DNA from: Thermoanaerobacterium sp. CMT5567-10
GTDB taxonomy: Bacteria > Bacillota > Thermoanaerobacteria > Thermoanaerobacterales > Thermoanaerobacteraceae
Length of the DNA stretch: 64,000 bases
Direction: 5' to 3'
NCBI RefSeq assembly: GCF_030534315.2
Contig: NZ_CP130558.2
Span: 372,001-436,000, forward strand
The notes under the pieces are model-generated. The model had not been told where the DNA came from. It made no database searches and saw only the letters and a list, made by a program, of their open reading frames with translations. Both the position numbers and the translations under genes were made by a program. How positions within the stretch are numbered: position 1 is the first letter of the stretch; the number at the start of each line of letters is the position of its first letter. Positions 54,234 through 63,132 of the stretch are shown one piece after another.

Positions 54234-54260
54234 TGGGAACTTTTACATATATTTTTCGTC
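54234..54260 (+). promoter_or_regulatory. ECF-type promoter upstream of the YcdB/SLH gene
   Basis: TGGGAAC (54234-54240), exactly 16 nt, then CGTC (54257-54260), followed by TAAC. Same elements and spacing as the promoter of the ECF sigma gene at 49233-49260. It lies about 55 nt before the gene start. Confidence 0.7.
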
Positions 54261-54314
54261 TAACTAAAAGGAGAGAAGAAGAGTCTAAAATAAAGAAGAA
54301 AAGGAGGTTCAACA

Positions 54315-56453
54315 ATGAGAAAGTTTTTATCCTATTTGCTGGTTATTGTGTTGATATTTGCAGTAGCGATTCCTTCAATCGGTTTTGCACAAACCAATAG
54401 CAAAATTGAGCTTAAACAAGCAATAGAAATTGCTAAAGAAAAACTAAATATCTCAAGCACTGGATACAACTTTAATTCCAACTACAACGAAAGCGACAAC
54501 AATAACACATGGTATTTGACGTGGTCATCCAGCACAAATGGCACCATAAATGTCAGTGTAGATGCTGATACTGGTGAAATAATAAGCTACAATTTTTACA
54601 AACCAGATAATACGCCATCAAGCATTATACCAAAGCATTCAAGGGAAGAAGCAAAAAAAATTGCAATTGACTTTTTAAACAAAATTGTCCCAGAAAAATT
54701 TAAACAAACAAAAGAACAAGAAAGTGACGATTATCTTGGACTAAGTCCTAAGATTGCATACAGCACAACCTATTCATTTAATTTCATCCGAATAGTCAAT
54801 GGAATCCCACTTCAAGATAATCAAATAACTGTAGAAATAAATAAAAACACTTTAGATATTCAGTCATATTATTTAACTTGGGGCAGTGACTACAATTTCC
54901 CTGATCCAAAATCAGCTATTTCAAAAGACAAAGCAATTCAAATATACAAGGACAATAATAGTTTGCGTCTGCAGTACAATCTTGTTTATACAGATGTATA
55001 TGGCAATAATGAATCAGAACCACAAGCTATATTGGTCTACAGCCTTGTCAACAATCAGCCTATAGATGCAATTACAGGTAAAATTTTGCACCAAGGTTAT
55101 TACGGTCCCTATATGGGCGGAATGGGGGCTAAATCAGATAGTTCTCAAGCATTATCGCCTGAAGAACAAAAAGCTGTAGACGATATCTCAAAATACATCT
55201 CAAAGGACAAGGCAATTGAATTAGCAAAGGAAAAGCTGCCATTTACAATCGGATCCCAATACAGCCTTACCAGCTCTGCTCTTTACAAAAATAATTCAAA
55301 TTCCAATAGCGCAACTTGGAATTTCAGTTGGACTTACTCTGAGGGAAACAACTACAATTATATATCTGCGGCAATAGATGCAACAACAGGTGAACTAAAA
55401 ACATTTTACAGAAACGATAGTAATGAAAATAATGTACAAGGTAAGAGTCCAAAATATACAAAAGATCAACTTAAAAGTATAGCAGAAAATTATCTTAATG
55501 AAATACAGCCAGAAAAATTTAAGCAAATGGAATATCAAGATAACCCCGCATCTGAAGATGATAATTCACCATACACAACATTTAATTACATCTACAAAGC
55601 AAACGGAATACCATGCCCATTTAACTCAATAAATATAGGCGTCAACAAGTATACTGGCGATATAATAACATATAATTTAAGTTGGACTGATGTAAAGCTA
55701 CCTGACAATAAAAATGTAATCAGCCTTGATGATGCTTACAAAACGTTATTTAATAACAGCGATTTTCAACTTAGCTATATAATTTATTACGCTCCAGATA
55801 AAGTTTATCAAAGTAATTCAAAAGATATAAGACTTGTATATCAATTGACAAACTTCGATGGCTTAATAGACGCAAACTCAGGTGCTTATATAGATTATTC
55901 AGGTAAGCCTATACTTAAAAACGAAAATAAACAGTTTACTGATATTGCAGGAAATTGGGCAGAAAAAGATATTTTATTGTTGGCTCAATTTGGAATAGCA
56001 GACGGAAAAGATGGCAAATACATGCCAAACAACTATATACTGCAAAAAGATTTTATAAAGATGCTGGTAAAATCACTGCAGCCAAATAACGTAATAATAC
56101 CACTGACATCAAATGAGGATGAAAATTACGACAATTACTACAACGTAGCAATTAATAGTAAAATCATTACGGAAAGTGAGAAAAAGCCTGATTCTAAAGT
56201 AACTCGACAAGAGGCAGCAAAATTTATCGTTAGAAGCCTTGGACTAAAATATGTTGCCGACATAAATGGCATCTACACATTAGATTACTTAAAAGATGCA
56301 TACAAAATAGATAATTCTTTAAAAGGATATGTTGCTATAGTATACGGTTTAAATATAATGACAGGCAACAATGGATATTTCAACCCAGACGAAAACCTCA
56401 CAAGAGCGCAAGTAGCATCGATTTTAGTAAGATACCTAAGAGTAGAAAAATAA
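54315..56453 (+). CDS. S-layer-anchored YcdB/YcdC-repeat protein
   Basis: 712 residues. Signal peptide 1-25. Two YcdB/YcdC-type (PepSY-like) repeats, about 35-270 and 292-545, each with IELKQAIEIAKEKL- or SKDKAIELAKEKL-like starts, an SAAIDATTGEL-type strand and a GIPL/GIPC motif. Two to three S-layer homology motifs follow at the C-terminus (about 545-712: FTDIAGNWAEKDILLL, GKYMPNNYI, RQEAAKFIVRSLGLKY, YVAIVYGLNIMTGN). It should be secreted and bound to wall polymer. Its upstream ECF-type motif ties it to the sigma factor at 48.7 kb. Its biochemical activity is unknown. Confidence 0.87.
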   Translation: MRKFLSYLLVIVLIFAVAIPSIGFAQTNSKIELKQAIEIAKEKLNISSTGYNFNSNYNESDNNNTWYLTWSSSTNGTINVSVDADTGEIISYNFYKPDNTPSSIIPKHSREEAKKIAIDFLNKIVPEKFKQTKEQESDDYLGLSPKIAYSTTYSFNFIRIVNGIPLQDNQITVEINKNTLDIQSYYLTWGSDYNFPDPKSAISKDKAIQIYKDNNSLRLQYNLVYTDVYGNNESEPQAILVYSLVNNQPIDAITGKILHQGYYGPYMGGMGAKSDSSQALSPEEQKAVDDISKYISKDKAIELAKEKLPFTIGSQYSLTSSALYKNNSNSNSATWNFSWTYSEGNNYNYISAAIDATTGELKTFYRNDSNENNVQGKSPKYTKDQLKSIAENYLNEIQPEKFKQMEYQDNPASEDDNSPYTTFNYIYKANGIPCPFNSINIGVNKYTGDIITYNLSWTDVKLPDNKNVISLDDAYKTLFNNSDFQLSYIIYYAPDKVYQSNSKDIRLVYQLTNFDGLIDANSGAYIDYSGKPILKNENKQFTDIAGNWAEKDILLLAQFGIADGKDGKYMPNNYILQKDFIKMLVKSLQPNNVIIPLTSNEDENYDNYYNVAINSKIITESEKKPDSKVTRQEAAKFIVRSLGLKYVADINGIYTLDYLKDAYKIDNSLKGYVAIVYGLNIMTGNNGYFNPDENLTRAQVASILVRYLRVEK

Positions 56454-56456
56454 AAA

Positions 56457-56490
56457 ATATGGGTGCGTTGTTTATACGCGCCCTTATTTT
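56457..56490 (+). terminator. Terminator of the YcdB/SLH gene
   Basis: GGGTGCG (56461-56467) pairs with CGCGCCC (56477-56483) in a stem with one wobble pair, followed by TTATTTT. Confidence 0.8.
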
Positions 56491-56519
56491 CCCCCTGTGA
56501 GCGGCTTTTCATATTACTA

Positions 56520-57071
56520 TCACTTTTTATATATAGCTCTTTCACCGCCGATTAATTTAGGGCGTGTCCTTGCTGCGACGATGATTGCATCACCAATCTT
56601 ATTTCGTCTTAACCTTACAGGAACCGCAACAGGCCTTAAATGCATGCCGATTAACACAAGTCCTATGTCAAGCCCAGCATGTGCTAAACCTTTCAAATTC
56701 TCTACCATTACTGGCTTTTCAAATATATCGTAAGAATATGTTTGTAGGGATCCTCCGGCATGCACCTGTGGTATAACAGAAACTTCATCAAGATTATATT
56801 TTATCATCGCTTCCTCTTCTACAAGAAGTGCCCTGTTTAAATGTTCACACCCTTGGATTGCTAGGTACAAATTTCTTTTCTTTATAGATTCCATAATAGG
56901 GTCGACGATTGCCTTTGCAATGTCGAGACTTCCTGATGTTCCAACTTTTTTACCTATAACTTCGCTAGTACTGCCTCCTAATACAAATAGCCCACCGCTT
57001 TTTACATTAGCAATATCCAATAGTTCTTCTATAACTTCTTTAGTTTGTGCCGAAATTTCATTTAAATTCAA
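56520..57071 (-). CDS. UPF0340 / TIGR01440 family protein (YwlG-like)
   Basis: 183 residues from the TTG at 57071, behind GAGAGGTG. Family blocks: LFVLGGSTSEVIGKKVGTSGSLDIAKAIVDPI, LAIQGCEHLNRALLVEEE and GLAHAGLDIGLVLIGMHLRPVAVPVR. Found widely in Firmicutes with unknown function; the fold is similar to a Rossmann-like family. It is divergent from the SOD-like gene and convergent with the SLH gene. Confidence 0.9.
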   Translation of the reverse strand: MNLNEISAQTKEVIEELLDIANVKSGGLFVLGGSTSEVIGKKVGTSGSLDIAKAIVDPIMESIKKRNLYLAIQGCEHLNRALLVEEEAMIKYNLDEVSVIPQVHAGGSLQTYSYDIFEKPVMVENLKGLAHAGLDIGLVLIGMHLRPVAVPVRLRRNKIGDAIIVAARTRPKLIGGERAIYKK

Positions 57072-57197
57072 TTTTAACACCTCTCATCAACATATTATTA
57101 TAGACTTGTTTTTCATTTGTATTTTATTTTATTGTATCACAGTAAATTTTTAATTCATATTATATTGAAGTAAATTATTCATAGGGAGGTAAAATAG

Positions 57198-57794
57198 TTG
57201 AAAAATCTCATACCTAAAAAATATAATTTGACTTTAAATGGCATATCTGAAAGAACTCTAAGAGAACATTATAAACTTTACGAAGGATATGTTAATAAGA
57301 CAAATGAGATCTGGGAGAAATTAATCACATCTGATAGAGAAAAGGCTAATGCCACATACAGCCAATACAGGAAACTTAAACTGGAAGAAACATATGCATT
57401 GGACGGCGTAAAATTGCATGAGCTTTACTTTGAAAACCTTGGCGGAACAGGTGGTCCTGCAACAGGGATAATTGCTTCTATGATAGCATGTGATTTTGGC
57501 TCTTATGAAAACTGGCTTAACGACTTTAAAGCATGTGCAATATCATCAAGAGGTTGGACAGTTCTTTGCTTTGATCCCATTGACTTAATGCTTCACAATT
57601 ATCTGCAGGATCTTCACAATCATGGCATCATTTCAAGAGCGATTCCACTTTTGATAATCGATACTTACGAACATGCATATTTTATAGATTATGGGACAAA
57701 CAAAAAAGGATACATTGACGCCTTCATGAATAATGTCAAATGGGATGAAGTAAATAGACGAGTATCTCAATGGATTGATATGAAAAAATTCTAA
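57198..57794 (+). CDS. Divergent Fe/Mn-superoxide-dismutase-like protein
   Basis: 198 residues from the TTG at 57198, behind GGGAGGT. It follows the Fe/Mn SOD fold throughout: helical N-terminal domain with LREHYKLYEGYVNK (His ligand, with a one-residue deletion), LHELYFENLGGTGG (second His), SRGWTVLCFD, and IDTYEHAYFIDYG (Asp and His ligands). All four metal ligands are therefore present, while neighbours often conserved in SODs are changed: His-His becomes His-Tyr, the gateway His is missing and Trp next to the ligand Glu is Tyr. It could be a true SOD or a divergent relative with another role. Confidence 0.82.
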   Translation: MKNLIPKKYNLTLNGISERTLREHYKLYEGYVNKTNEIWEKLITSDREKANATYSQYRKLKLEETYALDGVKLHELYFENLGGTGGPATGIIASMIACDFGSYENWLNDFKACAISSRGWTVLCFDPIDLMLHNYLQDLHNHGIISRAIPLLIIDTYEHAYFIDYGTNKKGYIDAFMNNVKWDEVNRRVSQWIDMKKF

Positions 57795-57825
57795 CAGGAT
57801 TCATACATTTTGAATCCTGTTTTTA
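57793..57825 (+). terminator. Bidirectional terminator, SOD-like / histidine kinase genes
   Basis: Perfect 11-bp stem (57793-57803 with 57811-57821) with a 7-nt loop and TTTTT on the plus strand. Confidence 0.85.
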
Positions 57826-59494
57826 GGAATTTTGAGGCAATACCATTCTAAAAGTACTGCCGCTATTTATTGTGCTCACAACTTCAATTTTCCCACCGTG
57901 CTTTTCTATAATCTCTTTTACAATCGTCAAGCCAAGTCCATTTCCACCTATAGATAAAGCATTTTTTGCTCTGTAAAATCTATCAAATATATGGCATATT
58001 TCATTTTCCGGAATCCCTATACCATGGTCTTTAATCTCAATTACAATATCTTGGTTGCAATTTTTGTATAATAATACATCTATTTGTTGATGCGGTTTTG
58101 AATATTTAATTGCATTATCAAGAATATTAATTATTGCCTGAGAAACCTTATCTTCATCTACAATCACGTTTATCCCATTTTGAACTTTTATCTTTATTGA
58201 TATATCAAATTTTGAAGCTTTTAGATTTATGTTTTCGCATATCTTTAATAACATATGGCTTAAATTCACAGTTTTCTTTTGAAGTTTCAATTCATATGAT
58301 TGAAGCCTTGATAATTCAAGGATTTCTAAAACAAGCTTTTTAATTTATTTGCTTCACTTTCAAGATAATTTAAAACATCCTGATCATATTTTTACCATCT
58401 TTTAATATCTGTATAAAACCTATAATAGTAGTTATAGGTGTTTTTAATTCGTGAGAAATATTTGAAACAAATTTCTTTTGTTTTTCTATTAATTCCTTAT
58501 CTAAAGTTACATCTTTTATAACAATTATACAATATCCATCACACAAAAAACTTTCAATATTTAATATTTTACCATTTACTTGTAATTCTTCGATAATTCT
58601 TTTATCTTTATATGTCTTATCTACAATATCAAAAATATAATTTTGAATATTTTCTCCAATTAATTCATCTACTTTTTGATTTTTGAATACAATACTATCC
58701 CTCTTCTCGTTGAAAGCAATAACACCCTCACTAAGTCCAGATAAAACACTATTTAGTTTATTTTTTTCAATAGCTATATCTCTAATTTGTTTTGATATTA
58801 TTTCCGCCATTTGATTAAATGTCCTCGTAAGATTTCCAATTTCATCTTTTGTTATAATCGGTATTATTTCGAAATTTCCATCCGAAAAATTTTTTGCTGC
58901 ATTGTCAAGTCGTTTTATAGGTTTTGTTATAATACGTGAAATATAAAAACTAACTAAAAAAATAATTATAACAGATACCAATCCAAATACTTCAAAAATC
59001 ATTTTAATGAAATTTATATTCATTAATTCATTTTTAAGTGGATATATATACTCAACTGCTCCAATAATTTCATTCCCAAATTTTATTGGTAACGCTAAAT
59101 ATAATACATTTCTATCGACTTTATATACTTTACTTCCATTTAAAGCATTTTCAACAACTACATCTATCTTATTATTTTTACTTCTGTTATTTAGATTGTC
59201 GAGATCATTTTCTAAATGGCTAATTAAAGTTTTATTGTCATATAGCTTTACAAAAATATTATTTCCACTTAAATTCAAAGCAATGTTATCAGCATATTCC
59301 CTAAGCAATATTTCAGGATCAGTTATATTATCTTCTGCCAGGTATATTTCTCTATTTAAACTATCAATTAGATTATTAACTGTATTTTTAACAATGTAAT
59401 TAGTTATTATGTTAAACATAAAATAACCTATTAATATGATTGTAACAGTAAATGCACTTATATAACATATTAATATTTTTGTCCTAATTTTCAT
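57823..59494 (-). pseudogene. Sensor histidine kinase with two single-base frameshifts
   Basis: The gene reads as one WalK/PhoR-type kinase once two frameshifts are corrected. First part (59494-58370): membrane span, extracytoplasmic domain (about 35-155), second span (about 160-182), HAMP (about 185-235), PAS-like region, then HisKA with SNISHELKTPITTIIGF. Last part (58290-57823): HATPase with N box INILDNAIKYSK, G1 DHGIGIPEN and G2 GGNGLGLTIVKEI. Between them, adding one A to each of two A5 runs (58389-58393 and 58337-58341) restores a helix in one frame (DQDVLNYLESEANKL, then LVLEILELSRLQSYELK). It may be a true pseudogene or a sequencing artefact. It follows the lipoprotein and response-regulator genes. 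Confidence 0.85.
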
Positions 59495-59504
59495 TATTTA
59501 TCAC

Positions 59505-59996
59505 CTATGGTCCCGTTCCAATTGATGCAATTTTCCATCCACCATCTTCAAACTTTAATGTGATAAATAATATCCTTTCTCCAGAAATTGCTACGGATTT
59601 TAAATCTTCAGGCACATTTTCATATTGAAGATCGATTTTTACTTTGTATTCTTGCGTTCCTTTTTCTTGAGGCATATCTTTTAAAAACTCTATTTCTTTT
59701 ATATCTGCACTTTTTATATACTTTGTATCATCTTTTACATTTTGTTCTTTCAATAAATTTCTCATCTGTTCTGTATACAAATTTACATATTCATTAGGCT
59801 TCTTTTCTACAACAAATTTATAAAATTCATAAATGACTTTAGTTGCATTTTCGTCTTCAACCGTCATATTTATAGAGGCATCTTTATCTGTTTTAACCTG
59901 TTTAATGTCTCCATTTTTTAAATTGTTACATGCAGTCAAAATAAGAATACAAACTGCTAAAATAAACAATGTTATAAACAACTTTATATATCTCAC
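59505..59996 (-). CDS. Lipoprotein in two-component operon
   Basis: 163 residues. A lipobox LTAC at about residue 20-23 follows a hydrophobic signal, so the mature protein would be lipid-anchored. The domain (about 45-163, EDENATKVIYEFYKFVVEKKPNEYVNLYTEQMRNLL; ISGERILFITLKFEDGGWKIASIG) looks like a small NTF2/DUF4878-like fold; I cannot name the family firmly. It lies 10 nt upstream of the kinase gene, so the kinase probably senses something through or with it. The start ATG at 59996 follows GGGAGGT. Confidence 0.75.
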   Translation of the reverse strand: MRYIKLFITLFILAVCILILTACNNLKNGDIKQVKTDKDASINMTVEDENATKVIYEFYKFVVEKKPNEYVNLYTEQMRNLLKEQNVKDDTKYIKSADIKEIEFLKDMPQEKGTQEYKVKIDLQYENVPEDLKSVAISGERILFITLKFEDGGWKIASIGTGP

Positions 59997-60092
59997 ATAA
60001 ATACCTCCCTCTATAATCTTTGATTTTCTTTTAATATCTCACTCATTCTCAGATTCTCATGATCTTCAAAAGAGCCCTCATGTATATTAATA

Positions 60093-60176
60093 CTATTTAT
60101 TCATTAATTTTACATGTGATAGGTAACCCAAATAAGCTTCTGTTGTTTTTACCATATTTTGGCCTATGGATTCCAC
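60093..60176 (-). CDS. Possible 27-residue small protein
   Basis: A GTG at 60176 lies 5 nt behind GGAAGGGAGC on the minus strand and opens a 27-codon frame (starts MESIGQNMVKTTEAY, ends HVKLMNK). A neighbouring frame just downstream reads EGSFEDHENLRMSEIL, so a decayed longer gene is also possible. The good ribosome-binding site is the main support. It lies in the unusually wide gap between the response regulator and lipoprotein genes. Confidence 0.3.
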   Translation of the reverse strand: MESIGQNMVKTTEAYLGYLSHVKLMNK

Positions 60177-60293
60177 TTAAGCTCCCTTCCACAAATCATT
60201 TTATATACTACATTATAAAAGCCAATTATTTCATTTTTGTAACATTCCGATTTCAATCTTGCTACAGTTTTATAAATTTTTTTGAATTTGTTT

Positions 60294-60974
60294 TTATTCT
60301 ATAGCAAATTTATACCCAAAGCCAAAAACAGTTTGAATATATGTTGGTCTTTGTGTATCATCCTCAATCTTTTTTCTTAGTCTTAATACGTGTATATCAA
60401 CAGTTCTGGTATCGCCATAATAGTCATATCCCCATACTTTATCAAGAAGCTCATCTCTTGTTAAAACACTTCCCTTTGCTTCTATCAACACTTTCAGGAG
60501 GTCAAATTCTTTTGGTGTAAGATTTACAATTTTCCCTTTCTTTTTCACAATTTTCTGATCAAAATTGACCGTTAATTCTCCAAAAGAATAAATATTTTTA
60601 TTCACCTTTACTTCTTCCATTCTTCTCAACAAAGCTTTTACTCTAGCAATAAGCTCACGAGTATCAAATGGTTTTGTTATATAATCATCCGCACCAAATT
60701 CCAAACCAAGTACTTTATCAATAATGTCGTTTTTGGCTGTAAGCATTATTATAGGAATTTTATACATAGGGGAAATTTTTTTTAAAATATCGAATCCGCT
60801 TTCGTCAGGCAACATGACATCTAATATTATTAAATCTAGTATCTGATTTTTTAATACTTCAATGACCTCTTTTCCATTTTCTACACATATTACTTCATAT
60901 TTTTCTTTTTCTAAAAGCATTTTAAGCATATTTAATATAGATTTTTCATCATCACAAACCAAAATTTTAGCCAT
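60294..60974 (-). CDS. OmpR/PhoB-family response regulator
   Basis: 226 residues. Receiver domain (1-120): acidic pocket DDEK at the N-terminus, phospho-acceptor Asp in LIILDVMLPDESG, Lys in MLTAKND. Winged-helix DNA-binding domain (about 130-226): LTPKEFDLLKVLIEAKGSVLTRDELLDKVWGYDYYGDTRTVDIHVLRLRKKIE. It is the partner of the frameshifted kinase downstream. The ATG at 60974 follows GGAGTGG. With a damaged kinase the regulator may be unphosphorylated or served by another kinase. Confidence 0.95.
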   Translation of the reverse strand: MAKILVCDDEKSILNMLKMLLEKEKYEVICVENGKEVIEVLKNQILDLIILDVMLPDESGFDILKKISPMYKIPIIMLTAKNDIIDKVLGLEFGADDYITKPFDTRELIARVKALLRRMEEVKVNKNIYSFGELTVNFDQKIVKKKGKIVNLTPKEFDLLKVLIEAKGSVLTRDELLDKVWGYDYYGDTRTVDIHVLRLRKKIEDDTQRPTYIQTVFGFGYKFAIE

Positions 60975-61429
60975 ATAACCACTCCAATTTTCTGCGTATA
61001 AGCTTTTACAATAAATTAAAATTTATTTTTAGACGTGTCTACCTTTACAGCTTATATATTGCGGCAACCGCATCCTGTTTCTGATTACCTTATGTATTAT
61101 TATACCACTTAAGCCAATTGTAAGCATACTATTTTTATATAAATCCCTTTTCCGTGACATAAGTAATAAAATATTTTCTCTTTAAAGATTGGCTTGAAAT
61201 GTATATCCCGCCCTCTATAAGAATAATCTGAAAAAAACAAATCACAGTATGCACTCAGGTGGTGATGTATTATGAAAATTTTTAAAACTTATTTTGTCTG
61301 TCATATCATGTATTTTTGAATCTCCAATTATACAATTATATATAATTCAAGAATAATAATTGCATAGTATTATTTATTTTATTAAGACATATTATTTACT
61401 ATGAATGTATAGGCAGGGAGGGATATTTA
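60975..61429. other. 455-nt intergenic region between response regulator and amidase-domain genes
   Basis: No gene is evident. On the minus strand a TGGTATAAT extended -10 (about 61095-61103) could drive the response regulator, with a roughly 120-nt leader containing a GCGG-TTG-CCGC hairpin (61062-61072). On the plus strand a 15-codon frame at 61272-61319 has GGTGGTGATG upstream; it is too short to call. A strong ribosome-binding site for the amidase gene is near 61415. I do not recognise a riboswitch. Confidence 0.4.
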
Positions 61430-62575
61430 TTGCCACTTAAAAAATATTACAAGATAGCAATTCCTATTTTATTGTTAATATCAGTCAGCATTTGGGGAAT
61501 ATTATTTTTCAATAAAACATTATCTACAGTAGCAGATAACAAAGAGGAAATAAAGCCCTTTTTAGATGCGTTTTTTGAATCCCGCGGCAATGTACTTCTA
61601 AGTGGAAACATAAAAGATATAGAGAAATACTACGATACAGCAAATACATATGGAAAATGGGCATTAGAACATGAGATGAGGCGAATTAATTATGTAAAAG
61701 GTTGGTCAGAAAAAAGAAATCTAAAATTCACTGAAGCTCAATCAATATACAGAATTAAAAGCATAAAAGTAGGTGAACAATCTATATGGTTGTATTTGGT
61801 AGAAACGATGAAAATGGGATATGAATATAATGTAAAGCCTAACATAATTAACTACATGGGACTAGGTATCCGCCATTCAATACAACTGGTAAAAGTTGAT
61901 GGCAAATGGGTCATTCGCCGCGATTGGTATTACGATCCTCTGGATGAAGATTCTGCATTCATAGATATCAGCCCAGCCGACGGTATCGCCCCGGAGATAT
62001 CGCCTGCAAATTCAACTCCGGCAGGTGACAGCCAAAATAAGAAAAAAGGAAACTACGATCGCGAAGGTGCTGTAAGATACGCTGATACATATGCCGGTGC
62101 TGCTTGGGGCAGTGGAAACAATTATGAATACAATAAAAAGTACAGAGATTACAATGGTGTCGGTGGTGACTGCACAAATTTTGCTTCACAAGTTCTCCAT
62201 GAAGGTGGCGGACTTAAAATGGATTACGTGTGGAATTTCAACGGTCGTGATTCAAGCACAGCATGGGCACAAGCTCCAGCATTATTCAACTATCTTATAT
62301 ACAATGGGAAAGGAAGGCTTATTGCACAAGGCACATATACTAATATGGTAAAGCCATCTGACACACATCCATCAGGTGCAATTCGAGAACTGCAAAAAGG
62401 TGATCTCATCTGCTATGAGGAAAAAGGAGAAATTGTGCATTTTGGAGTCGTAACAGGCTTTGATTCTTATGGAATTCCTGTTGTAAACACACATACGTCA
62501 GATAGGTATCATGTTCCATTTGATTTAGGTTGGGACAAAAAAGTTATATATAGATTTATTCACATGAATGACTAA
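61430..62575 (+). CDS. Amidase_6 domain (CHAP-like) cell-wall protein
   Basis: 381 residues from the TTG at 61430, behind GCAGGGAGGG. Membrane anchor or signal at about 7-28. A region of unknown fold (about 40-180) is followed by a linker rich in Pro/Ser/Asn, then an Amidase_6 domain (about 205-378): GGDCTNFASQVLHEGG supplies the Cys and GEIVHFGVVTGFD the His of a papain-like site. Such domains cleave peptidoglycan amide bonds. The upstream gene content does not explain its regulation. Confidence 0.87.
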   Translation: MPLKKYYKIAIPILLLISVSIWGILFFNKTLSTVADNKEEIKPFLDAFFESRGNVLLSGNIKDIEKYYDTANTYGKWALEHEMRRINYVKGWSEKRNLKFTEAQSIYRIKSIKVGEQSIWLYLVETMKMGYEYNVKPNIINYMGLGIRHSIQLVKVDGKWVIRRDWYYDPLDEDSAFIDISPADGIAPEISPANSTPAGDSQNKKKGNYDREGAVRYADTYAGAAWGSGNNYEYNKKYRDYNGVGGDCTNFASQVLHEGGGLKMDYVWNFNGRDSSTAWAQAPALFNYLIYNGKGRLIAQGTYTNMVKPSDTHPSGAIRELQKGDLICYEEKGEIVHFGVVTGFDSYGIPVVNTHTSDRYHVPFDLGWDKKVIYRFIHMND

Positions 62576-62606
62576 AGAGAGGAATAATCCTCTCTTATGT
62601 TTTTAG
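62575..62606 (+). terminator. Terminator of the amidase-domain gene
   Basis: AAGAGAGGA (62575-62583) and TCCTCTCTT (62588-62596) form a perfect 9-bp stem with a 4-nt loop, then ATGTTTTTA. Confidence 0.8.
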
Positions 62607-62607
62607 A

Positions 62608-62811
62608 TTATGTCTGATCAAGACTTGTAAGTACATCATCAAAAACATCTATTCTGCACTTTTGATTTCTTACATCCCAATGGCTGCATATCTCACAGCT
62701 TCTTGATAAAGATTCTTCAGTAGACATTGTAGCTTCCTTATTTAAAGAATCATCAAATGTAAAATCAGGACACATTTCACCTACAGCTTTTAATTGTTCC
62801 CTATTAGCCAT
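62608..62811 (-). CDS. Small cysteine-containing protein, function unknown
   Basis: 67 residues. Four Cys occur in MCPDF, SRSCEICSHW and NQKC, a pattern compatible with a metal site or disulphides. The start ATG at 62811 has GGTGGTGATTTAA and overlaps the YkuS-family gene by 8 nt, so the pair is translationally coupled. I do not recognise the family. Confidence 0.6.
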   Translation of the reverse strand: MANREQLKAVGEMCPDFTFDDSLNKEATMSTEESLSRSCEICSHWDVRNQKCRIDVFDDVLTSLDQT

Positions 62812-63079
62812 TTAAATCACCACCTGTGCTTCTTCTTATTTCACTTTCAATGTCTTCCGGAGTCAATCCTGTGGCATCGATTATTGGTGATTTTGTATTA
62901 GTATTCTCATATCCCAACATATCTTTATGCTGTCCCGTTACCACTACCGCATCATAATCGTCTACTCTAATACCACTTAAGTCACTATTCTGTTCAAGAT
63001 TAATTACATCATACCCTTTATTAGACAGATATCTTTTAACATTAGAAAGCTGACTCTCAACTGCTATCTTCTTCCCCAT
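62804..63079 (-). CDS. YkuS/UPF0180 family protein
   Basis: 91 residues from the ATG at 63079, behind GGAGGTG; a GTG three codons upstream lies within that site. Family blocks: KIAVESQLSNVKRYLSNKGYDV, DYDAVVVTGQHKDMLG and IIDATGLTPEDIESEI. Conserved in Firmicutes with unknown function. It overlaps the small Cys-rich gene downstream. Confidence 0.88.
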   Translation of the reverse strand: MGKKIAVESQLSNVKRYLSNKGYDVINLEQNSDLSGIRVDDYDAVVVTGQHKDMLGYENTNTKSPIIDATGLTPEDIESEIRRSTGGDLNG

Positions 63080-63132
63080 AAAAAACACCTCCTATAGCGA
63101 ATACATAATTAGTATTAGTTTAATAAGCCTTT

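Noticed and set aside
60000-60180. Possible relic of a reverse transcriptase or transposase, from the AYLGYLSH stretch
   Set aside because: Only one short match to a loosely remembered motif; no catalytic motif and no terminal repeats.
60975-61110. Possible c-di-GMP-type riboswitch before the response regulator, from GGTTGCC and AAGGTAGAC fragments
   Set aside because: The blocks are not in the order or context of the GEMM-I consensus, and no GCAAAGC-like core is present.
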